Notes: generated by a model not told the origin, from the sequence alone. DNA of 53,129 nt from Streptomyces turgidiscabies Car8 (GCF_000331005.1 NZ_AEJB01000224.1:1-53129); one strand, 5' to 3'; shown: positions 8,701 to 16,163, counted from the first letter of the stretch. Translations and numbers: made by a program.

Positions 8701-8766
8701 TCAGATTCTCGCTCCAGTCTCAGTATTCGCCGCCGAACACCGGATCGACCGAGCGTGGGCGAACAT

Positions 8767-8843
8767 CGACGGATGGGGGTTCAAGTCCCCTCGGCGCCTC
8801 TCTCGTGGCGCTGTAGTTCAAAGGCAGAACACGTCGATCTCAA
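8767..8843 (+). tRNA. candidate circularly permuted tRNA 2 (3' half precedes 5' half)
   Basis: Same layout as tRNA 1, 66 nt further on. 3' half: anticodon-stem 3' strand CGACG (8767-8771), 3-nt variable region, T-arm (8775-8791, loop TTCAAGT), acceptor 3' strand CGGCGCC (8792-8798), discriminator T (8799). CCA is not encoded. After the linker CTCTCGT comes the 5' half: acceptor GGCGCTG (8807-8813), T8 A9, D-arm GTTC/GAAC with G18G19 (8816-8830), A26, and anticodon stem CGTCG (8832-8836). Acceptor strands pair 7/7 (one G.U) and anticodon strands pair 5/5. The following ATCTCAA would be a full loop with anticodon CTC (Glu), matching the loop of ordinary bacterial tRNA-Glu except at position 32. 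The variable region is short. Confidence 0.75.
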
Positions 8844-8895
8844 TATGACCCGCGGCTCTTAAACGCCGTCGGTGTGCGCAAATGGGTGGCAAGCT

Positions 8896-8928
8896 GGAGC
8901 CCGGGAGCTGGACATGCTCCCGGGCTCC
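8896..8928. terminator. hairpin terminator after the tRNA locus
   Basis: A perfect 13-bp stem (8896-8908 with 8916-8928) with a 7-nt loop lies about 50 nt after the second permuted tRNA and before the end of the minus-strand secreted protein gene at 9012. It probably ends transcription from both sides. Confidence 0.85.
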
Positions 8929-9011
8929 GTCACGTTGTGGTCCGAAGTGGGCCTCAACGGGGTCGACCCAGGACGCGTAGGCGGGACCTGACTGTCAGAC
9001 CTGCTGGCCTG

Positions 9012-9656
9012 CTAGACCTTCTGCAGCCGCAGTTGCATCTGGCAGCCGCCGGAGCGCCCGTCCGTGTCGATGCCGATGGTCACCGGGCTGCCCTTGAACG
9101 CCGTGTGATTCTGGTCCGAGGGCAGGGAGTTCACGCACTGGCTGCCGTCGCCGTCCGCGAAGTACCTCACCTCAAGGATGACGTCGGAGCGACCCGAGAC
9201 GCTGAAGGTGAGGTTGCAGAAGCCCGGCCTGCCGTCGGTGTCGACCCGGACCTGGGGCCCGAAGGTCCTGAACCGCTGGATCGGCATCTGATACGTGCCC
9301 GGGTTTCCGCACTGTCCCGCGTCGCCACCGGCACTGGCCTGGAAGCTGTAGGCGACGGACACGCCCGAGAGCGTGTTGTCCGGGTCGAAGATGCCGAAGG
9401 CCAACTGACAGCCGCCCGAGCGGTTGTCGGTGTCGAACCGGATCGCCTTGGTGAAGTCAGGATCGCGGCCCCACTGCTGCCCCGCCAGCCCGCCGCACTG
9501 CCCGGCATCGCCGTCCGGGTTGAACCGGATACCGATCTCCGCCGGGACAGCGGCCGCGGTGCTCTCCGCTGCCTGCGCCGTCGAACCGGCCAGACCGGCG
9601 ATGAGCGCGCCGGCGGCAAGGACACCGGAGAGCGCTCTCAGGCGTGAATTCCTCAT
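9012..9656 (-). CDS. secreted three-repeat Cys/Asp-rich protein of unknown function
   Basis: A 214-residue protein from ATG 9654-9656 (ribosome site GGGAGGGGA). A signal peptide with cleavage near STAQA/AES precedes three tandem copies of about 60 residues. Each copy pairs a GDAGQC or GDGSQC element with a DTDNRSGGCQ-like element (DTDNRSGGCQ, DTDGRPGFCN, DTDGRSGGCQ), so there are two Cys per repeat, six in all. The regular Asp and Cys spacing suggests disulfide-stabilised modules, perhaps binding metal ions. I do not recognise the family, and neither neighbour hints at function. The frame extends upstream to 9800, but that part lacks a ribosome site and looks non-coding. Confidence 0.85.
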   Translation of the reverse strand: MRNSRLRALSGVLAAGALIAGLAGSTAQAAESTAAAVPAEIGIRFNPDGDAGQCGGLAGQQWGRDPDFTKAIRFDTDNRSGGCQLAFGIFDPDNTLSGVSVAYSFQASAGGDAGQCGNPGTYQMPIQRFRTFGPQVRVDTDGRPGFCNLTFSVSGRSDVILEVRYFADGDGSQCVNSLPSDQNHTAFKGSPVTIGIDTDGRSGGCQMQLRLQKV

Positions 9657-10205
9657 ACTGTTTCCCCTCCCAGGGCATCGTGGGCACACGTCGGCCACGA
9701 AGTGGCGTGAGTGAACGCGATGACCGCGTGAACCTCGGCGGCGCCTGGTCAGTGGCGCCGCGTTTCCCGCGTTGCGTTGCGTGGCATCGCGGTCCAGCAC
9801 GCGGCAAGAGCCCCCTGTTGCTGCGCGGACTCAGTATGAGCGACCCGAGGCCAAGGCCACACTGTCAGTAATGGGCCAACCTGCGGAGCGTGAGCATCGA
9901 ACGGGCCAAACCGGTCGCCCGGTACGACCATCGCTCGACGTATGGGCAGCTCAGGACCCACAGGTGATGCACGGGTGATGCACAGTCAACTTCCGCCCAC
10001 CGGAGCCATATTCATCCGGCACAGTCCATCGACCGCCCCGAACGGGCAGGGGAAAGGGCTTGCATTGATCTTGACGATCCAACCCGGCCACCCCATCGCC
10101 CAGTTGACCGCGATCGAGTCCAACTCCCTTCAAAGGAGCGGGTGTTACTCCCCCATGGGCTGCACGCGCTCGAGCCGACGGGCTCGCCCACTCCCGTCCC
10201 GCTTG
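9657..10205. other. 549-bp intergenic region, no gene
   Basis: Separates two minus-strand genes. It contains a GC-rich inverted repeat (GCGGCGCC at 9738-9745 with GGCGCCGC at 9754-9761, 8-nt loop) in what would be the 5' leader of the three-repeat protein. A weak hairpin of the CGAGCC/GGCTCG type near 10170-10190 follows the acetyltransferase gene. Open frames here lack codon bias and are judged spurious. Confidence 0.6.
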
Positions 10206-11510
10206 TCAGAAGCCGAAGGAGTTGTGCGGTTCGGGATCGCTCCGGAACATCCGGGCCAGCCGCCCGATCGCACCGTCGGCGTGCGGGGTGATGCGGCCGG
10301 CGTACGCCAGGTCGTGTGCCGACATGCCGCCGAAGTAGAGCGAACTGAGCGCCGGGACCGTGATGGTCAGGTCTGGCGGCTGCTCGGTCGGAACACATGT
10401 CGCTGAGTCGCCGTCCGCCCGTAGGCACCATGTCCGGTTGTTCGCCGGGCACATCCGGTCGCCGTCGACGGTGAACCGCAGCTCGCCGGCGGTCTCGTAC
10501 GAGCGTTGCGTCAGGGCGCGAGGGACGTCGAGCAGGCGTGCCCACAGGTTGTCCGACTGGCGGGTCACGCGCATCGCCCGTGGGTTCGTGAGCATCCACC
10601 GCAGGGGTTCGTCGCGCGGACGGCCGGGCGCCACGATGGTCTTGGTGAGGTCGAAGTCGATCAGCAGACCCCACAAGGCGCGGTAGGCAACAGGATCGGC
10701 CGCCTCAAGGGCCTCCACGACAAGGGTTCCCGCGTGGCCCGCTGTCGAGGACCAGGGCAGTCGGAAGTTGGCGACGCCGTCCACAGCGCCGCGCTGGTCA
10801 CGGTGGACGAGATACCGCAACGGTCCGTTGGTGCCGACCGCGTCGTCGGAAAGCCCGTCCCAACGCCCGGGGAGGGCGGTGAGCTCACCGACGCGGGACG
10901 CACGCACGGCCGCGTGCACTACAGGCCAGGCCTGCTTCGCCTGCGCGGCCCCGACCAGCTCCAGCGACCCGGGATCCGTCTCCGCCGGAAGAAGGGCGGC
11001 TTCGTGACGAGCCAGCTCCCACCGGACGCGATAGGTCGCCGGTGAGAACCCGTACCGCCCGTAGATGCTGCCTTCACTCGCGCTGAGCATCGCCAACGGC
11101 TCGCCCCGGGCCAAGGCTGATTCGAACATGGCCTGCATCATCTGCCGCAGGTATCCGCGTCGGCGGTGGGTCGCGATCACCCCGGTGGCAGTGACGCCGG
11201 CCATCCTGACCGTGCCGCCGCCGGGGACCGTCACCCCGAACGAGATGGTGGCCGATGCGCCGACGCACGTGCCGTCGACGAACGTCGCGATGGGGTGAAA
11301 AGACTCGTCCTTGACGTCAGCCTCCGCCCACCGATCGAGCTGCTCCGCGGTCGCGGGGGTGCGCGGCGGCGGCCACGGCTCGGCACCCCCGTGCCACGCG
11401 GCATCCGCCGGCTCCCAGTGCGGCAGCCCGTTCGCGAACGGCAATGCCCGGTAGTACGCAGTCATCTCGTCCGGTCGCGGTGCACGAACCTGGGTCACCA
11501 TGCCGGACAT
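10206..11510 (-). CDS. Eis-like GNAT N-acetyltransferase
   Basis: A 434-residue protein of the Eis family. The N-terminal GNAT domain has the acetyl-CoA loop around VTATGVIATHRRRGYLRQMM (about residues 101-120). A second degenerate GNAT module follows (about 160-290), then a C-terminal SCP2-like domain ending in a short Phe-rich tail as in Eis enzymes. Family members acetylate amines, including aminoglycosides in mycobacteria; the Streptomyces substrate is unknown. The ATG at 11510 has a GGGGAGG ribosome site. The IS element lies 84 bp beyond this start, so its insertion may have displaced upstream promoter sequence. Confidence 0.88.
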   Translation of the reverse strand: MSGMVTQVRAPRPDEMTAYYRALPFANGLPHWEPADAAWHGGAEPWPPPRTPATAEQLDRWAEADVKDESFHPIATFVDGTCVGASATISFGVTVPGGGTVRMAGVTATGVIATHRRRGYLRQMMQAMFESALARGEPLAMLSASEGSIYGRYGFSPATYRVRWELARHEAALLPAETDPGSLELVGAAQAKQAWPVVHAAVRASRVGELTALPGRWDGLSDDAVGTNGPLRYLVHRDQRGAVDGVANFRLPWSSTAGHAGTLVVEALEAADPVAYRALWGLLIDFDLTKTIVAPGRPRDEPLRWMLTNPRAMRVTRQSDNLWARLLDVPRALTQRSYETAGELRFTVDGDRMCPANNRTWCLRADGDSATCVPTEQPPDLTITVPALSSLYFGGMSAHDLAYAGRITPHADGAIGRLARMFRSDPEPHNSFGF

Positions 11511-11623
11511 TGCATCCGCCGGCCTCCCCGACCGGCAAGCGAATATCGGCCCACGAGGAACGGGAACTCATCAGCGGGCATGGAGGAGCAGTCTGTCAAT
11601 CCCCTCGATTTGTGGAGACCTTC

Positions 11624-12544
11624 CTATGCAGCCAGTTCCTCGGTGAGGCTGGCCTGATAGCTATGTTCGTAGTCGATCGGGCTCTCGAAGCCACACACGC
11701 TGTGTAGCCGACGGCTGTTGTAGAAGTCGGTGATCCAGGTCGCGATCCGGATCCGGGCCTCGGTGCGTGTGGCGAAGGTGTGTCGGTGGACGTACTCGAC
11801 CTTCAGCACGCTGTTGAATGCCTCGCTGACGGCGTTGTCGAAGCACGAGCCGACCCGGCCCATGGACTGGAAGACGCCCAGCCGGCGGCAGGCTCGGCGG
11901 AACCTCCGAGAGCCGTACTCGCTGCCGCGGTCCGTGTGGAAAATGACGCCGCGCACGTCCCCGCCGCGGGTCGCCACGGCCATGTGCAGGGCGGCCACCA
12001 CCAGTTCGGCATCGTGACGGGCACCCATCGCATACCCGAGCAGGCGGCGGGAGAACAGGTCGATGACCGTGGCCAGGTAGAGCTTGCCCTCGCCGGTCCC
12101 GATCTCCGTCATGTCCCCGCACCAGACCAGGTCGGGTGCCTCGGCGGTGAAGTCCCGCCGTACGAAGTCCGGGGCGGCCGGCCGCTTGCCCGGCCGGGTC
12201 AGCCCCCGCCGTCTGCACACCTTCCGTGCGACCAGGCCGAGCTCGGCCATGATCTTCGCGATGGTGTTCACCGAGACCCGCCAGCCCTGCCTCACCAGCC
12301 TGATCCAGATCTTCGGCGAGCCGTAGGTGCCGCCGGAAGTGTCGAACTCCTCCTCCACCGCTTCGATCAGGTGCTGTCTGCGCAGCTCACGCCGGGTAGG
12401 TCGGCGGATGCGGTGCTTGTAGAACCCCGACTCGCTCACGCCCAGGGCGCGGCAGGAGACGCGGTGCGAAATGCCGTGCTCGGTCCTGAAGTCGCTGATC
12501 ACCCCGACGACGGACGCCGGGTCCGCCACGGCTACTTCACCCAC
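11624..12544 (-). CDS. IS3-family transposase OrfB (DDE integrase)
   Basis: A 306-residue transposase catalytic subunit. A HTH_21-like N-terminal region (about 15-75) and IS3 linker precede the rve integrase core with the DDE triad: Asp144 (CGDMTE), Asp205 (FHTDRGSEY) and Glu241 (SEAFNS), 35 residues between the last two, the canonical IS3 spacing. It begins at GTG 12544 and overlaps the orfA end by 13 bp in another frame. This is the usual IS3 layout in which a -1 frameshift makes the fused OrfAB transposase. No obvious A-rich slippery site is visible in this GC-rich overlap. Confidence 0.93.
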   Translation of the reverse strand: MGEVAVADPASVVGVISDFRTEHGISHRVSCRALGVSESGFYKHRIRRPTRRELRRQHLIEAVEEEFDTSGGTYGSPKIWIRLVRQGWRVSVNTIAKIMAELGLVARKVCRRRGLTRPGKRPAAPDFVRRDFTAEAPDLVWCGDMTEIGTGEGKLYLATVIDLFSRRLLGYAMGARHDAELVVAALHMAVATRGGDVRGVIFHTDRGSEYGSRRFRRACRRLGVFQSMGRVGSCFDNAVSEAFNSVLKVEYVHRHTFATRTEARIRIATWITDFYNSRRLHSVCGFESPIDYEHSYQASLTEELAA

Positions 12545-12819
12545 AGGACCATGCAGCGTTTGAGGACATCACGCTCCATGCCCAGCTCCTTGTTGTCCCG
12601 CCTGAGCTGGGCATTCTCCCGTCGCAACCGCTCCAACTCGTCGCTCCCGCCAGCCGGTACGGTCCCTGCCCGACGGGCGCGGGAGACCCAGCTCGCCAGG
12701 GTGGCCTCGTTGATCCCCAGATCCTCGGCGACCTCCGCGATCGTTTTGCCGGTCTCCGTGACGATCCGTACGGCCCCCTCACGGAACTCCGGATCGAACT
12801 TCCGTCGCTTCTCCGCCAT
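12532..12819 (-). CDS. IS3-family transposase OrfA (HTH)
   Basis: About 95 residues from ATG 12819 (a TTG three codons earlier is possible). It contains the Tnp_1/HTH domain (KFDPEFREGAVRIV, TIAEVAEDLGINEATLASWV), then a leucine-zipper-like coiled coil (ELERLRRENAQLRRDNKELGMERDVLKRC) for multimerisation. It recognises the IS ends and supplies the N-terminal part of the OrfAB fusion. Confidence 0.92.
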   Translation of the reverse strand: MAEKRRKFDPEFREGAVRIVTETGKTIAEVAEDLGINEATLASWVSRARRAGTVPAGGSDELERLRRENAQLRRDNKELGMERDVLKRCMVLWVK

Positions 12820-12872
12820 GACTCCCAACTTCCCCTGCAGTCAGGGTCTTCACGCTACGAGGGGAGGGACAG

Positions 12873-13508
12873 TCAGCGGTGCAACATCCCCTGCCCTGTC
12901 TGCCCTCGGCGGACATCCCTGATGAGAACGTGACCCGGCCCGGGCGGCTCCGGGCAGTTGGGGCCATGCAGGTCGAGATCCTCAAGATCCGTGGGGAGCA
13001 CGAAGTGCGGCCCGACGTATGCCGGGTCGAAGGTATAGCTCACCCGCGTGCCGCTGCCTTCCGGCGGACGAAACTCTTGAGGTACCGCAAGGGGCCGGAT
13101 ACCGCCGAGATCCTGGCACCACCCGCGCCCCGCGCACCACATCTCGACAGTCACCCGACGGCAAAGTACGGCAGCAGCCGCCAACTGCCACCACTCAGGT
13201 CCCAGGAGCGAGTCGAAGTAACCCGAGGCGGGAACACCGGAGACTCCCCACGCGTGTGGCTGATCCATGGACACCGTGAAGCTGCTGTCGCTGGTGATCT
13301 CGATGAGACAACGCAACGTGTGGTCCTTGGCGACGCTCGCCGCTGGATGGAGCGCGTGCCGCGCCACCGCGCAAAGCACCTTGGCCGGCAGCTTCGGATT
13401 CCCGAGCCCCACCCCGAAGTACATGCCCGGCCTCTTACGCACGGCAACATCGAACTCCAGCACCTCGATGTCAGCCGCGTCATACGAATACTCCGCCACG
13501 ACCCACAC
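12873..13508 (-). CDS. degenerate GyrB-like GHKL ATPase-domain protein
   Basis: A 211-residue protein aligning by eye to the N-terminal ATPase region of DNA gyrase B. VRKRPGMYFGVGLGN (about 23-37) matches the GyrB VRKRPGMYIG block, and the later GTRVSYTFDP resembles its GTTVxFxPD strand. The segment where GyrB has its Mg-binding Asn (VDNAIDE) reads AVARHALHP, and the DDGRGIP glycine motif is not visible (SMDQPHAWG instead). ATP hydrolysis is therefore doubtful. There is no transducer, Toprim or tail domain. The start is GTG 13508 or GTG 13499. The stop codon abuts the IS target duplication but is intact. Confidence 0.75.
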   Translation of the reverse strand: MWVVAEYSYDAADIEVLEFDVAVRKRPGMYFGVGLGNPKLPAKVLCAVARHALHPAASVAKDHTLRCLIEITSDSSFTVSMDQPHAWGVSGVPASGYFDSLLGPEWWQLAAAAVLCRRVTVEMWCAGRGWCQDLGGIRPLAVPQEFRPPEGSGTRVSYTFDPAYVGPHFVLPTDLEDLDLHGPNCPEPPGPGHVLIRDVRRGQTGQGMLHR

Positions 13509-13704
13509 GCTAACGACCTGGCAGGCTCATCTGAAGGTGTAGGGGGAAGGCGGAATCTCCTCGGAGCAACGGTTGAACTCGACCTGCGCGCCGTCGAGTT
13601 CACCCCAGCACGAGCCACACACCGCACCTGTCAGCTACTCAGCGGTACGAACCCGGAATCCACCCCGCCAACAAACAGGACCCACGCCGCTGCACCAACC
13701 CCGA

Positions 13705-13850
13705 CGACAGCCCGTACCCGGAACGATTCCGCCAGCGACACGAAGTCCGGGCGGGCGAGGTCCGTGCCTGTCGGCTCCCCGTACGCGTCGGTCATGTACT
13801 CGCGCAGGAATTGCCGCAGCCGCCGTTGTCCACGCTCAGCCAAGTGACGG
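13705..13850 (-). pseudogene. fragment of a ThDP-dependent enzyme gene
   Basis: About 145 bp align to 20847-20990 inside the intact ThDP enzyme gene, on the same strand and, by eye, at roughly 80% identity. The translated part includes [19 protein letters not shown] against [20 protein letters not shown] 2-bp insertion just before the REYM codons (GGCAATTCCTG against GGCATCCTG) shifts the frame, and neither end of the gene is present. It is a dead remnant of a duplicated or horizontally acquired paralogue. Confidence 0.85.
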
Positions 13851-14025
13851 AATCGACCAATCTGCGCGACATGCGCGACATGCGCGTTCCGTCTCGACCA
13901 GCTACGTTCACGGTGGTTCAGGCAGGACCGCGGCTTGCTTCCCGTCCACGCGTCAACTGTCGATGAAGGCAGGTGAACGCCCCCCGAACGTGCGAACCGA
14001 CGGGAGGGGGACAGACCGTGGGTGA

Positions 14026-14184
14026 GTGGAAGCAGGAAGAGTGCGGGTGGCCGACGGCGGCTGGCGGTCGTTGTCAGACAAGACACAGAAGGACACGGCG
14101 CGTTGCTACCTCCACCCGGTGGACTGGACGAAGCGCGGCCAGTCCGAGCCGAAGAAGCGTGCGAGCAAGCACCGTAAGAAATGA
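14026..14184 (+). CDS. doubtful small basic protein
   Basis: A 52-residue frame from GTG 14026 (GTG 14041 also possible, with AGGAAGA in front). It ends in a Lys/Arg-rich tail (SEPKKRASKHRKK). Codon bias is moderate. It may be the C-terminal remnant of a larger gene rather than an independent one. Function is unknown. Confidence 0.25.
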   Translation: MEAGRVRVADGGWRSLSDKTQKDTARCYLHPVDWTKRGQSEPKKRASKHRKK

Positions 14185-14715
14185 TCCGAGCGCGGTCCAG
14201 GACCTCTGGGCAGTTTTGGGAGGGGGGTGGTGTCGAAGCTTCACGAACTCCCGGACCAACGCGGCTCGGGGACCTCTTCTGAGCCACCCCCCTTGGTCGC
14301 GCGCTCTCCTTGCCGAGACAGCAGACCGACCCAATGCTCCGCAGCCTACGGGCAGCCGCTGACAACGCCGTGCACCACAAGCGCACCAGAAAGAGCGGGG
14401 AGTCCCGGAGAAAGCGAGCCAACCGTTTTCCCAGCTCAGCGCCCTAACTGTCTCCAAAATGGCTCAGCTTCCCAGGTTGAGGGCGCGAGGCGCTCGCCAT
14501 CCATGTCGGGACGGCATCCATGTGCGACACACGCGTACCGCCTGGGTCCCCGCTGCTGGCTGCATGCCGCGCAGTGGCGACAAGTTGGTCACAGATATGC
14601 AAACCTTCAGCTCGGCAGCTTCAGCCGCTATGAGATGTCACTTCCGGCTGTCACACGATGTCCGAGTTGTCGAGCCGCGCCCCTGAAACTGCTACTCCGC
14701 GAAGGAACTGCCAAC

Positions 14716-15390
14716 ATGACCCAGCTCGGAGCAGTGGTCCTGACCAAGACCTCGCCTACGGTCTCGCTGGACAAGCATGGTGTGACTTCGGGGCTGATCC
14801 GGGTAAACCTGAACTGGACCTCACCCCGGGCGGCGGCAGAGCGGGAAGCCCAGGAGGTAGGCGGTGGCTGGTTCCGAAGGATGCGCGCTTCCTTGCGGGC
14901 GAGCGCAGCCAAGGACGTGGATCTCGATCTCGGCTGCATGATCAGATGCAGCGATGGCAGCAAGACCGTGGTGCAGGCTCTCGGCAACGCATTCGGCGCA
15001 TTGGATCGTTTCCCCTACGTCGCATTGGACGCGGACGATCGGACCGGCGCCCGAGCCGCAGGCGAGAACCTTGCGATCAATCTCGACCACCAAGCTGAGT
15101 TCTCAAAGCTCCTGCTCTTTGTCTACATCTACGGCGGCTCCGGGGACTTCCGCGGGCTCGACGCCGTAGTGACCCTGACATCTGATCGCGGCGACCGCTT
15201 TGAGGTGCGCCTCGACGAGTGCCCGCCACATGGCCACGCGTGCGCGATCGCCTTGATCAAGCGCCACAAAGGGGATCTCGTCGTAGGACGCGAGGTGAAG
15301 TGGTTTACTCCGCAGGACGGGCCTGCCATCCAGGACGTGATCTCGCGAGCCTATCGACTCGGCATGAAATGGACACCCGGACGGAAGTAA
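14716..15390 (+). CDS. TerD-family protein
   Basis: A 224-residue protein starting at ATG 14716 behind GAAGGA. It has the TerD/TerA beta-sandwich pattern: a T-SPTVSLDK-G start, IRVNLNW, KDVDLDLGCMIRCSDG (acidic Ca-binding strand, about 66-81), LDADDRTGA, GENLAINLD, and a terminal strand that includes LVVGREVKW. In the family these acidic residues bind calcium; members belong to tellurite-resistance/stress modules (TerD, CABP). The central insertion (EAQEVGGGWFRRMRAS) is typical of single Streptomyces TerD paralogues. The frame extends far upstream, but that part is non-coding in character. Confidence 0.85.
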   Translation: MTQLGAVVLTKTSPTVSLDKHGVTSGLIRVNLNWTSPRAAAEREAQEVGGGWFRRMRASLRASAAKDVDLDLGCMIRCSDGSKTVVQALGNAFGALDRFPYVALDADDRTGARAAGENLAINLDHQAEFSKLLLFVYIYGGSGDFRGLDAVVTLTSDRGDRFEVRLDECPPHGHACAIALIKRHKGDLVVGREVKWFTPQDGPAIQDVISRAYRLGMKWTPGRK

Positions 15391-15650
15391 CCCAGCGACA
15401 GTACGGCCATCTGCGACGACTTGCGCCCGTCTCATTTTCCGTCTGATTCGGCCGCGTCCACGGCCGTTCACGCGAGTCCCGGAGCCGTTCGGACACCGGC
15501 GGCCGGCCATGGACCAAGGTGAACGTCCCCGAACCATGCCCAACGCTCCAGCATCACAGTCGGAAAGCGTGTTGGTGATGCCGGGTCGCGAGCGCGGCGC
15601 ACAGCAGCATGCCGAGAACACAGTCTGACGCGCGTGACGGACTTGGCTCG
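15391..15650. other. 260-bp intergenic region
   Basis: Lies between the convergent TerD gene and the minus-strand anchored protein gene. No convincing gene or strong terminator hairpin is visible. Confidence 0.5.
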
Positions 15651-16163
15651 TCAGATGTAGGCCCAGCGCCATGCGTTCGAGCTGTTCGTGCACTTGATCT
15701 TCGCGCCTCCCGCAGTGGTAGTGATGGCGCCGTGGTCGCTGTTCCGGCAGAACTGTCCCGCCGAGTAGCAGTTTCCTGCGTTGGAGACGATTGAGCATGT
15801 ACCGGTGCTGTCCTGGCCGCTGCTACTCCCCCTGTCACTGTCAGCAGCCTTGGCGGTGGCGGTCTTGGTGACTGTGACCGTGGGGCCGGGCTTCGCCTCG
15901 GCTTTGACGGACTCGGTGACGGTCTCTGTGACAGTCGGGCCGGGCTCAGCCGCAGTTGTGGCCGTGACGGTCGCGGTGATGGTCGTCGCCGGTTTGACCT
16001 TGGCCTCGACAGGCGGCTGCCCGCCGTCCCCGATTGAGCCGATGAGCGTGCCCGCGATCAACAGGGTCGTGCCGCCGATCCACACGAGCACGCGCTTGTG
16101 GAGCGGACGGGCGTCGGGTGGGCGAGGCGTCGGCGGGACAGGGGTGGCGTACGGGTTGGCCAT
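15651..16163 (-). CDS. single-pass membrane protein with Thr/Val-rich stalk
   Basis: A 170-residue protein from ATG 16163 (ribosome site GGGGGT). It has a short Pro-rich cytoplasmic tail (NPYATPVPPTPRPP), one membrane helix (about 26-46, VLVWIGGTTLLIAGTLIGSIG), a low-complexity Thr/Val/Glu-Pro stalk with TVTVT-type repeats (about 55-115), and a small C-terminal Cys-containing domain (about 120-170; CSIVSNAGNCYSAGQFC, KCTNSSNAWRW). The topology suggests an anchored extracellular domain. The domain recurs in Streptomyces and phage-related proteins, but I cannot assign a function. Confidence 0.75.
   Translation of the reverse strand: MANPYATPVPPTPRPPDARPLHKRVLVWIGGTTLLIAGTLIGSIGDGGQPPVEAKVKPATTITATVTATTAAEPGPTVTETVTESVKAEAKPGPTVTVTKTATAKAADSDRGSSSGQDSTGTCSIVSNAGNCYSAGQFCRNSDHGAITTTAGGAKIKCTNSSNAWRWAYI

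Larger units (their letters stand above)
11594..12871 (-). mobile_element. complete IS3-family insertion sequence, 1278 bp
   Basis: The ends carry imperfect inverted repeats of about 27 bp. The left end starts TGTCAATCCCCTCG at 11594; the right end, read inward on the complement from 12871, starts TGTCCCTCCCCTCG. The internal GTG-AGACC blocks also match. Terminal TG...CA is typical of IS3. Both sides are flanked by GTC (11591-11593 and 12872-12874), a 3-bp target duplication. Two overlapping frames, orfA and orfB, fill the element. Intact ends, duplication and transposase suggest recent insertion. The target lies at the stop codon of the GyrB-like gene without changing it. Confidence 0.9.
13509..14715. 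other. 1.2-kb region with decayed sequence and little coding potential
   Basis: Between the GyrB-like gene and the TerD gene I see one decayed gene fragment (about 13705-13850) and one doubtful short frame (14026-14184). The rest has no frame with Streptomyces codon bias. Codon-position GC bias is weak and short repeats occur (tandem GCGCGACAT near 13865-13885), consistent with eroded DNA at the edge of an island. Confidence 0.55.

Noticed and set aside
9942..10406. 154-codon plus-strand frame
   Set aside because: Runs antisense into the Eis-like gene and lacks codon bias or a ribosome site.
13631..14422. 263-codon minus-strand frame
   Set aside because: Only a short part matches the ThDP enzyme; the rest is low-bias sequence, and a frameshift is needed. 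Called as a pseudogene fragment instead.
14227..14715. Upstream extension of the TerD frame
   Set aside because: No TerD similarity, poor codon bias, and a good ribosome site exists at the internal ATG 14716.
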